Shown piece after piece: positions 1 to 5,315 of a DNA stretch of 5,315 nt. Source of the DNA: DATJJW01 sp035491935 (GTDB taxonomy: Bacteria; Pseudomonadota; Alphaproteobacteria; ATCC43930; CGMCC-115725); assembly GCA_035491935.1 (NCBI GenBank), contig DATJJW010000285.1:1-5315 (forward strand), given 5' to 3'. The position numbers and the translations under genes are program-made. Within the stretch, counting starts at the first letter, position 1. The number at the start of each line of letters is the position of its first letter. The notes under the pieces were generated by a model that worked only from the letters and a program-made list of their open reading frames with translations, was not told the DNA's origin and ran no database searches.

Positions 1-1911
1 GTAGTAGTCGACGTCTTCCTGGAACATGCGGACGATCAGCGTCACCAGCATGCCGAGCGCACCCAAGGCGACCGCCCACCACATGTACCAGATGAAGCCG
101 AAGCCGAAGACCAGGCTGAACATGCCCATGATGAAGCCGCAGGGCGTGTTGCGCGGCATATGGATGTCCTCGTAGTGATCGCGGCGCACATACACCGTAC
201 CCTTCTCCCGCATCGTGACCAGCGGATCGATCTCGGCGACGACCGGGTCGACGGGGAAGTTGTAGAAGTGCGGCGGCGACGGAATCGACCACTCCAGCGT
301 ACGGCCACCCCAGGGATCGCCGGTCACATCCGCCAACTCCTTGTGCCGGATGATGCTGCGCACGAGCTGGATGATCTGGGCAATGATGCCGCAGCCGATG
401 ATCGCGGCGCCGAGGGCGGCGACGATCAGATACGGATGCCACTCCGGGTTGTCATAGTGGTTGAGGCGCCGGGTCATGCCCAGGAAGCCCAGGGCATAGA
501 GCGGCATGAACGCGACGTAGAAGCCGATAAGCCAGCACCAGAAGGCCACTTTGCCCCACGCCTCCTCCAGCCGGAAACCCAGCGACTTCGGGAACCAGTA
601 GGAGAAGCCTGCCAGGTAGCCGAACACCACGCCGCCGATGATCACGTTATGGAAATGCGCGATCAGGAACAGGCTGTTGTGCAGCACGAAGTCAGCCGGG
701 GGCATGGCGAGCAGAACGCCGGTCATGCCGCCGATGGTGAAGGTGATCATGAAGCCCATCGTCCACAGAACCGGCGTGGTGAAGCGCACGCGGCCGCGGA
801 ATAGGGTGAACAGCCAGTTGAAGATCTTCACGCCGGTGGGAATGGCGATGACCATCGTCGCGATGCCGAAGAAGGCATTCACGTCGCCGCCGGCGCCCAT
901 CGTGAAGAAGTGGTGCAGCCACACGATGAAGGACAGGAAGGTGATCGAGATCGTCGCCCACACCATCGAGGTGTAGCCGAAGAGCGGCTTGCCCGAGAAG
1001 GTCGCGGTCACTTCCGAGAAAACGCCGAACGCGGGCAGGATCAGGATGTACACCTCAGGATGGCCCCAGGCCCAGATGAGGTTGACGTACATCATCTGGT
1101 TGCCGCCGAGGTCGGTCGTGAAGAAGTGGAACCCCAGATACCGATCGAGCGTCAGCAGCGCGAAGGTCACCGTCAAAATCGGGAAGGCCGCGATGATCAG
1201 GATGTTCGTGCACAGCGCGGTCCAGGTGAAGATCGGCATCTTCATCAGGTTCATGCCGGGCGCGCGCAGCTTCAGGATCGTGACGAAGAAGTTGATACCG
1301 GTCATCAGCGTGCCGATACCGGCGATCTGCAGACTCCAGATATAATAATCGACGCCGACGCCGGGGCTGCCGGGCATCTCCGACAGCGGCGGATAGGCCA
1401 GCCAGCCGGTCTGGGCGAACTCACCGATGAACAGCGAGATGTTGACCAGGATCGCGCCCACGACGAACAGCCACAGGCTGAGCGAGTTCATGAACGGGAA
1501 GGCTACGTCGCGTGCGCCGATCTGCAGCGGCACCGCCACATTCATCAGGCCGACCATGAACGGCATGGCCATGAAGAAGATCATGATCACGCCATGGGCG
1601 GTGAAGATCTGGTCGTAATGGTGCGGCGGCAGATAGCCGGGGTTGCTGCCATAGGCGATCGCCTGCTGCGAGCGCATCATGACGGCGTCCGAGAAGCCGC
1701 GCAGCAGCATGATCAGCGCGACCAGGATGTACATGATGCCGATCTTCTTGTGGTCGACCGAAGTCAGCCACTCAGACCAGAGATAGCCCCATTTCTTGTA
1801 GTAGGTGATGAGGGCCAGGATGAACAAGGCGCCCAGGATCATGAATCCCGAAGCGCCCACGATAATCGGTTGGTCGAACGGGATATCCGCGAGGCTTAGT
1901 TTGCCGAACAT
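1..1911 (-). CDS. cyoB: Cytochrome bo3 ubiquinol oxidase subunit I (3' end cut by window edge)
   Basis: Catalytic subunit of the haem-copper quinol oxidase in the inner membrane; it oxidises ubiquinol, reduces O2 to water and pumps protons. The 637 visible codons read without a stop from ATG at 1911 (MFGKLSLADIPFDQP) to the window edge. E. coli CyoB has 663 residues, so about 25-30 are missing. Key residues fall at the E. coli numbers: quinol site R71, D75, H98, Q101; low-spin haem ligands H106 and H421; CuB ligands H284, H333, H334, with Y288 available for the His-Tyr cross-link (motif WGHPEVY); high-spin haem ligand H419; D-channel N124, D135, N142 and E286; K-channel K362; haem-propionate arginines R481 and R482; H411. 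Hydrophobic helices run throughout, as in the 15-helix family. It lies 17 bp after cyoA and is surely cotranscribed with it. Nothing suggests loss of function. High-spin haem type (o or a) cannot be read from sequence alone. Confidence 0.98.
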   Translation of the reverse strand, partial: MFGKLSLADIPFDQPIIVGASGFMILGALFILALITYYKKWGYLWSEWLTSVDHKKIGIMYILVALIMLLRGFSDAVMMRSQQAIAYGSNPGYLPPHHYDQIFTAHGVIMIFFMAMPFMVGLMNVAVPLQIGARDVAFPFMNSLSLWLFVVGAILVNISLFIGEFAQTGWLAYPPLSEMPGSPGVGVDYYIWSLQIAGIGTLMTGINFFVTILKLRAPGMNLMKMPIFTWTALCTNILIIAAFPILTVTFALLTLDRYLGFHFFTTDLGGNQMMYVNLIWAWGHPEVYILILPAFGVFSEVTATFSGKPLFGYTSMVWATISITFLSFIVWLHHFFTMGAGGDVNAFFGIATMVIAIPTGVKIFNWLFTLFRGRVRFTTPVLWTMGFMITFTIGGMTGVLLAMPPADFVLHNSLFLIAHFHNVIIGGVVFGYLAGFSYWFPKSLGFRLEEAWGKVAFWCWLIGFYVAFMPLYALGFLGMTRRLNHYDNPEWHPYLIVAALGAAIIGCGIIAQIIQLVRSIIRHKELADVTGDPWGGRTLEWSIPSPPHFYNFPVDPVVAEIDPLVTMREKGTVYVRRDHYEDIHMPRNTPCGFIMGMFSLVFGFGFIWYMWWAVALGALGMLVTLIVRMFQEDVDYY

Positions 1912-1918
1912 GTCTTGA

Positions 1919-1922
1919 CTCC
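1919..1922 (-). promoter_or_regulatory. Ribosome binding site of cyoB
   Basis: GGAG on the minus strand, 7 nt before the cyoB ATG, inside the 17-bp gap after the cyoA stop codon. Its good spacing supports the ATG at 1911 as the start. cyoB therefore has its own initiation signal rather than depending on overlapping stop and start codons. Confidence 0.75.
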
Positions 1923-1928
1923 GCTCGC

Positions 1929-2912
1929 TCAGTTCGCCGCGCCGGACTTAGCCGGCGTGGCCATCTTCATCTGGCCCATATCCATCTTATTCATATCCAT
2001 CTGGCCGCCTTCCGCAGGCTTCTTGCCATCAGCCTCGGCGGTCTCCTTGCCCTGGTAAGGGGCAAACTTCATGTATTTATCGATGACGTGCTGGAAAAGC
2101 CCGGCATCGGTACCCGAATAGTAGTGCACCGGAGAGCCCCAAGTGGGCTTGGTCACGCTCTCGTAATTGGCGCTCGACAGCTTGTCGGGCGAGGCCTGGG
2201 CCTTCTGGACCCAAGCATTGAAATCGGCCGGGTTCAGCACCTTGGCGTCGAACTTCATGTCGGAGAAGCCATGGCCGCTATAGTTGGCCGACAGGCCGTC
2301 ATAGGTACCGGTCTTGGTCGCGATCAGGTTGTCCTGGGTGCGCATGCCGGACATGGCATAGATCTGGCTGCCGATCTGCGGGATGAAGAAGGAATTCATC
2401 GCATCGGAGTCGCCGGTGATGTTGAACAGCACCGGCGTGTTGACCGGGATCGCCACCTCGCTCATCGAGGCGACATGCTGCTCGGGGTAGATGAACAGCC
2501 ACTTCCAATCCAGCGCCACTACGTCGATCTCGATGGGCTTCACGCTGGAGACCAGCGGCTTGTAGGGATCGAGATCGTGGCTCCACTTCCAGGCCAGGCT
2601 GCCCAGCGCGATGATGATGAGGCAAGGCACGCCCCAGATCACCACCTCGATCTTATAGGAATGCGCCCAGTTGGGCATGTAGTTGGCTCGGGTGTTCGAC
2701 GCCCGGTAGCGATAGGCGAAGATCAGGGTGAGCACGATCACCGGCACCACGACGATCAACATCAGGACCGTCGAGAGGATGATCAGATCCTTTTCCTGGA
2801 CGCCGATCGGGCCCTGGGGATTCAACAGCGGCATGGTATCGCAGCCGCCAAGCAGGAACGTCGCACACAAGGCGAATATGCTGAGAAGGGTCGGTGTCCG
2901 TTTCTTAATCAT
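1929..2912 (-). CDS. cyoA: Cytochrome bo3 ubiquinol oxidase subunit II, lipoprotein
   Basis: Subunit II of the quinol oxidase, 327 residues (E. coli CyoA 315). A lipoprotein signal begins MIKKRTPTLL and ends in lipobox LGGC, giving lipidated C24; Asp at +2 fits inner-membrane retention. Two membrane helices follow at about 43-66 and 89-108. E89 at the start of the second matches the E. coli K-channel entry Glu. A periplasmic cupredoxin domain spans about 127-230 and contains DWKWLFIYPEQ (W136). The CuA cysteines of cytochrome c oxidases are absent; the equivalent stretch is SANYSGHGFSDM, so this is a quinol oxidase. An aromatic-rich COX_ARM-like segment lies at about 233-280, then a polar tail with a Met-rich stretch (305-317). 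The frame stays open 49 codons upstream to an ATG at 3059, but that start would bury the lipoprotein signal, so the ATG at 2912 is chosen. First gene of a likely cyoABCD operon. Confidence 0.97.
   Translation of the reverse strand: MIKKRTPTLLSIFALCATFLLGGCDTMPLLNPQGPIGVQEKDLIILSTVLMLIVVVPVIVLTLIFAYRYRASNTRANYMPNWAHSYKIEVVIWGVPCLIIIALGSLAWKWSHDLDPYKPLVSSVKPIEIDVVALDWKWLFIYPEQHVASMSEVAIPVNTPVLFNITGDSDAMNSFFIPQIGSQIYAMSGMRTQDNLIATKTGTYDGLSANYSGHGFSDMKFDAKVLNPADFNAWVQKAQASPDKLSSANYESVTKPTWGSPVHYYSGTDAGLFQHVIDKYMKFAPYQGKETAEADGKKPAEGGQMDMNKMDMGQMKMATPAKSGAAN
1962..2000 (-). other. Met-rich C-terminal tail of CyoA
   Basis: Codes for MDMNKMDMGQMKM (residues 305-317): six Met in 13 residues, just before the last ten residues. 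It lies after the COX_ARM-like segment, so should be in the periplasm. From memory, E. coli CyoA also ends in a Met-rich, His-containing tail, so this looks like a recurring family property. Copper or other metal binding is a guess from the Met spacing only. Confidence 0.7.
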
Positions 2913-2920
2913 CGTCACGA

Positions 2921-2924
2921 TCTC
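2921..2924 (-). promoter_or_regulatory. Weak ribosome binding site of cyoA
   Basis: GAGA on the minus strand, 8 nt before the ATG at 2912 (context ACGAGATCGTGACG then ATG). It is only a partial match to the Shine-Dalgarno consensus. The start is decided mainly by the lipoprotein signal peptide that begins there. A GTG six nt upstream in frame is a possible but less likely start. Confidence 0.4.
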
Positions 2925-3158
2925 GTTTGTGCCAACGCTTGAGGATGAACAGGCTGCCTTGCCACGCACCATAGCCAGAGGGCAACGGCCGCTAGATCCC
3001 GCCCGGATCCCGCTACGTTTTGCCGATGTGCCGTCGGTTCGGGAGACGATTTGAGGCATGTCCCGTGCCGCTCGAACGCCGCCCCGACCGCCTCATCCGC
3101 GAGCTGGGAACAGCCGGACGGACGAGACACCCGGAGCATCTCGGGCGTTGGCATATCA

Positions 3159-3185
3159 CAATACGTAAAGGACGCAATCGTATTG
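3159..3185. repeat. Inverted repeat upstream of cyoA
   Basis: Perfect 7-bp arms CAATACG (3159-3165) and CGTATTG (3179-3185) around a 13-bp spacer. The arm centres are 20 bp apart, about two helical turns, which fits a site for a dimeric regulator. The left arm overlaps the 6-bp palindrome TACGTA (3162-3167). No known regulator consensus is recognised; function is inferred from position and symmetry only. Confidence 0.5.
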
Positions 3186-3191
3186 GGCTGC

Positions 3192-3202
3192 GTCAAATTG
3201 AC
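3192..3202. repeat. Short palindrome GTCAA-A-TTGAC
   Basis: Perfect 5-bp arms around one central base, starting 7 bp from the end of the CAATACG/CGTATTG repeat. The minus-strand copy of one arm forms TTGAC, which resembles a -35 element. An 11-bp palindrome can occur by chance, so its meaning rests on the neighbouring dyads. Confidence 0.35.
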
Positions 3203-3240
3203 TTTAGCGCGTCGAACCGAAGCGGCCGCAGCATGTTTCC

Positions 3241-3268
3241 GTCACATATTTTCCCGGATTTTTGTGAC
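3241..3268. repeat. Inverted repeat GTCACA-N16-TGTGAC between the channel gene and cyo
   Basis: Perfect 6-bp arms (3241-3246 and 3263-3268) around an AT-rich 16-bp spacer with a CCCGG core. The arms resemble CRP/FNR-family half sites, but they face outward with a 16-bp gap, unlike the TGTGA-N6-TCACA order of a CRP site. As an RNA hairpin it has only 6 bp and a large loop, so it is a poor terminator. It overlaps the weak candidate promoter at 3248-3276. Confidence 0.45.
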
Positions 3269-3302
3269 AGGCGCAAGTGTATGGCGGCCGGCACATCTGC
3301 AA

Positions 3303-5315
3303 TCAGCGGTCGTGGCCGAGCGAGGATGGCGGCGGCGATTCCTTGACGTTGGCCGGATTTCCGTCGGCAAACTCGGCCGAGTTTCCCGCGGAATGCGAAG
3401 CCGAATCGCCACCTCGCGCCGCCTCCCGCGCGGTCTTCACCACGATTGTCTGGGTCGGATTGGCGATCTCGATATCTTCTTCCTGGAAGCGCCGCTTCAG
3501 ACGGCGATTGTATTCGCGCTGCACGCCCCAGCGGCCGGTATCCTTGCAGACGATCTGGCCGACCATGGTGACGGTCGAGGCCTCGACCTTGTCGACACCC
3601 CAAAGCTGCAGATCGCTCAGCATCAGGTCCTTGAAGGCATCGTCCTCGCGCATCTCGAGCGCCACCGCCTTCATCACCTCCCCTACCCGGTCGGTATCCT
3701 CGCCATAGGCGATGGCGACCGAGACGGCGGCGTTGCCGACGCCGCGATTGGTGTTGGTGACGGTAGTGACCGAGCTGAACGGTATGATGTGCACCGAACC
3801 GTCGCCGGCCCGCAGCCGAATGGTGCGGATCGACAGATGCTCGACGACGCCGGACAACCCTGCCAGGGTCACGGTGTCGCCGACCTGCATCGCATCCTCC
3901 AGCAGCAGGAACAGGCCGGTGATCAGGTCCTGCACCAGCTTCTGCGAGCCGAAGCCGATGGCGATGCCGACGATGCCGGCGCTGGCCAGCAGCGGCGCGA
4001 TATTGACGCCGATCTCGCTGAGGATGGTCAGGACCAGTACGGTGACCACAACGATGAACAATGCGGTGCGCAGCATCGGCAACAGCGTCCGCAGCCGGGC
4101 CGAGCGGGCAAATTCCTGACGCTGGGCGAGCCGCGCCAGATGGCGCTCGGCGGCGGCGTTGCTGATCTCCCAGACAGCAACCGCGACCGATGCCGCGATC
4201 GCGATGGTGATGATGGCGGAAATCAGCCTGCCGCCGATGCTGCCGCGCAGGAACCACAGGATGGCGTCGATACCCCAGACCTGCAGCAGCACCAGAAGCG
4301 TCGCCACGCCCAGGATCGCGCTGACCAGGCTGCGCAGCAGCGGATAATAGCGGTTGGCCCGCGCCTCCAGCCCTGGATAACGCTCGCTGAGTTCAGTGCT
4401 GATCTGGAAGCCCTTGTCGAAGGCGCCGAGCACCGCGACCGCGATCAAGCGGGCGGCGACCAGCACACCGAGGGTGACGAAGCTGAAATGGACCAGCCGC
4501 GTATAGCCGTTGCGCAGCGAGAAGGCCCAGACGACCCACAGCGCCAGGACGAAGAAGATCGCGATATAGTGCCAGAGATCGCCCAGCCGATTGCGCAGCA
4601 CGGCGAAGCCGCCATGGGCGTGAAGATCGGCCCGGATGGCATTGGCCACCGCCTGGCGGCATTGCAGGATCACGATCGCAATGAACAGGTGGACGACCAG
4701 CATCACGATCTTGACCAGCGCGGCATGGGCGGTGGGATAAAGCCCCAGCACCACCGCGACATCGGCCAGCGCCACACCGAAGGCGGCTACGACAATGATG
4801 CGCCGGACCCAGACCTCGGTATAGGCGGCACTCTGGTCGCTCATGCGGATCAGACGCAGTCCCTTGGTCGCGGGCGAGACCATGAGCCGGGTCACGGCCA
4901 GCACGATGCGACAGACGACATAGGCATAGACCAGCGTCAGGGTCGCCAGCCGCGTCTCGTCGGAATCATCGCTCAGCACCACGCCCAGCGCGATGTAGGC
5001 GACGACGAGGAACCCGACCAAGGGCAGCAGATCGAGTACGAAGACGCCCAGTGCCCGCGGGATGCGCCGAACCAGCCGCCAGGCGCGCGCCCGCTTGCGA
5101 TCCACGACCGGAGCCTTCGCCGCTATCGTGATTCCAGCGGCACCGTCCCCAGCCGTATCATCTCCGGCCGCACCATCCGCAGCCGCCCCATCCAGGGCCG
5201 CCTGGGCCGCAGCTTCCTCGGCGGCGGCCGTCTCGCTTTCGGCCGCCCAACGCGCCGGTATCGTCTGCAGCGCCTTGATCGGCCGGCGCATGGCGCGTGC
5301 CAGCAACCATTCAGC
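3303..5315 (-). CDS. Large MscS-family mechanosensitive channel, YbiO-like (5' end cut by window edge)
   Basis: Inner-membrane channel expected to open under membrane tension and release solutes on hypo-osmotic shock. 670 codons are visible; the frame is open to the right edge (AEWLLARAMRRPIKAL), so the true start probably lies outside. Internal options are TTG at 5306 and ATG at 5291. Numbering from the edge: a low-complexity Ala/Gly/Asp linker at about 23-66; about eight hydrophobic helices at roughly 88-114, 124-146, 172-195, 199-219, 248-266, 275-297, 326-346 and 362-385; then the MscS core. The core has a helix at about 415-432, the Gly/Ala-rich pore helix (SAGIVGIAIGFGSQKLVQD, about 445-463), the beta domain with IPFSSV (about 511-516), and an alpha/beta C-terminal domain to about 628. 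A polar Ser/Gly/Asn-rich tail ends at the TGA. The extra N-terminal helices place it with YbiO-type large channels rather than small MscS. Substrate and gating threshold cannot be read. It precedes cyoA on the same strand, with a 390-bp gap that argues for separate transcription. Confidence 0.92.
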   Translation of the reverse strand, partial: AEWLLARAMRRPIKALQTIPARWAAESETAAAEEAAAQAALDGAAADGAAGDDTAGDGAAGITIAAKAPVVDRKRARAWRLVRRIPRALGVFVLDLLPLVGFLVVAYIALGVVLSDDSDETRLATLTLVYAYVVCRIVLAVTRLMVSPATKGLRLIRMSDQSAAYTEVWVRRIIVVAAFGVALADVAVVLGLYPTAHAALVKIVMLVVHLFIAIVILQCRQAVANAIRADLHAHGGFAVLRNRLGDLWHYIAIFFVLALWVVWAFSLRNGYTRLVHFSFVTLGVLVAARLIAVAVLGAFDKGFQISTELSERYPGLEARANRYYPLLRSLVSAILGVATLLVLLQVWGIDAILWFLRGSIGGRLISAIITIAIAASVAVAVWEISNAAAERHLARLAQRQEFARSARLRTLLPMLRTALFIVVVTVLVLTILSEIGVNIAPLLASAGIVGIAIGFGSQKLVQDLITGLFLLLEDAMQVGDTVTLAGLSGVVEHLSIRTIRLRAGDGSVHIIPFSSVTTVTNTNRGVGNAAVSVAIAYGEDTDRVGEVMKAVALEMREDDAFKDLMLSDLQLWGVDKVEASTVTMVGQIVCKDTGRWGVQREYNRRLKRRFQEEDIEIANPTQTIVVKTAREAARGGDSASHSAGNSAEFADGNPANVKESPPPSSLGHDR
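5133..5192 (-). repeat. Four-copy 15-bp tandem repeat coding DGAAG-type units
   Basis: Within the channel gene, four imperfect in-frame 15-bp units (5192-5178, 5177-5163, 5162-5148, 5147-5133) encode DGAAA, DGAAG, DDTAG and DGAAG. The DNA units share a pattern close to GATGGTGCGGCTGGA. They form a flexible acidic Ala/Gly linker before the first visible membrane helix. Because the unit is a multiple of three, copy-number change would alter linker length without breaking the frame. Confidence 0.7.

Larger units (their letters stand above)
2913..3302. promoter_or_regulatory. 390-bp non-coding gap: leader and probable promoter region of the cyo operon
   Basis: Separates the channel stop codon from the cyoA start. 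I see no convincing gene in it on either strand. It is less GC-rich than the flanking genes around 3155-3270 and holds three inverted repeats there (3159-3185, 3192-3202, 3241-3268). No clear consensus promoter is visible. The best minus-strand candidate is TTGCGC (3276-3271), a 17-bp spacer and GAAAAT (3253-3248), only 3/6 and 4/6 matches, which would give a leader of over 300 nt. A minus-strand TTGACG (3196-3191) has no matching -10. A small hairpin with one bulge could form at 3130-3145 in the leader RNA. I found no GC-rich hairpin followed by a T-run to end the channel transcript, so readthrough into cyo is possible. The part from 2913 to about 3125 shows no notable structure. Confidence 0.5.

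Noticed and set aside
160..804. 214-codon plus-strand open frame
   Set aside because: Antisense shadow of the 3' part of cyoB; its composition is rich in Glu, His and Arg, with no recognisable family.
910..1899. 329-codon plus-strand open frame opposite cyoB
   Set aside because: It lies wholly antisense to cyoB, whose conserved residues prove the minus frame. The translation is a Gln/Asp/His/Arg-rich mix with no domain, typical of an antisense shadow in GC-rich coding DNA.
2088..2942. 284-codon plus-strand open frame opposite cyoA
   Set aside because: Covers the antisense of cyoA in mirror-image codon phase and shows no family motif, only His/Asp/Arg-rich sequence.
2913..3059. 49-codon N-terminal extension of cyoA from an upstream ATG
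   Set aside because: It would place the lipoprotein signal peptide and lipobox internally; the ATG at 2912 gives a standard CyoA N-terminus matching E. coli numbering.
2915..3196. 93-codon minus-strand open frame ending just before cyoA
   Set aside because: Starts with TTG, shows no clear ribosome binding site or family similarity, and runs through the dyad-containing regulatory gap. Its stop near the cyoA start looks coincidental.
3168..3196. Sigma-70 promoter built on TTGACG at 3196-3191 (minus strand)
   Set aside because: At the expected 16-18 bp spacing the -10 position reads GTCCTT or similar, which is not promoter-like.
3241..3268. Rho-independent terminator for the channel gene
   Set aside because: The stem is only 6 bp with a 16-nt loop and is not followed by a T-run on the minus strand.
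3241..3268. CRP-type binding site
   Set aside because: The TGTGAC/GTCACA half sites are in reversed order and 16 bp apart, not TGTGA-N6-TCACA.
3193..4257. 354-codon minus-strand open frame overlapping the channel gene in another frame
   Set aside because: Arg-rich out-of-frame translation of the conserved MscS core; the channel frame carries the recognisable pore and beta-domain motifs.
1..5315. CRISPR array, insertion sequence, tRNA or phage-like region
   Set aside because: No spaced direct repeats, transposase motifs, terminal repeats or tRNA-like folds were seen; composition is even across the three genes.

Overview
The window reads as ordinary chromosomal DNA from a GC-rich proteobacterium. 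The high-GC codon use, the CyoA/CyoB sequences and the long multi-spanning MscS-type channel suggest an alphaproteobacterium (for example Acetobacteraceae or Sphingomonadales). That lineage call is an inference; there is no rRNA or tRNA in the window to fix it. All three genes lie on the minus strand, so transcription runs from high to low coordinates.

Layout in the direction of transcription. (1) 5315 to 3303: a large mechanosensitive-channel (MscS superfamily, YbiO-like) gene whose 5' end runs off the right edge. (2) 3302 to 2913: a 390-bp non-coding gap that should hold the 3' end of the channel transcript and the promoter and leader of the oxidase operon. It contains three separate inverted repeats. 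(3) 2912 to 1929: cyoA, the lipoprotein subunit II of cytochrome bo3 ubiquinol oxidase, complete. (4) 1911 to 1: cyoB, the catalytic subunit I, lacking only about its last 25-30 codons at the left edge. cyoA and cyoB are 17 bp apart and cyoB has a good ribosome binding site. This is the usual start of a cyoABCD operon, and cyoC and cyoD would be expected just beyond position 1.

Together CyoA and CyoB form the core of a haem-copper quinol oxidase that oxidises ubiquinol, reduces O2 to water and pumps protons. Every cofactor, quinol-site and proton-channel residue I checked is present, and in CyoB they fall at the same numbers as in E. coli. CyoA has no CuA ligands, so the electron donor is quinol rather than cytochrome c. 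The channel gene is probably functionally independent (osmotic-shock protection) and merely precedes the operon.

I found no new system. The points worth a second look are the cluster of dyads upstream of cyoA, a four-copy 15-bp tandem repeat coding for a DGAAG-type linker in the channel protein, and a methionine-rich tail on CyoA.
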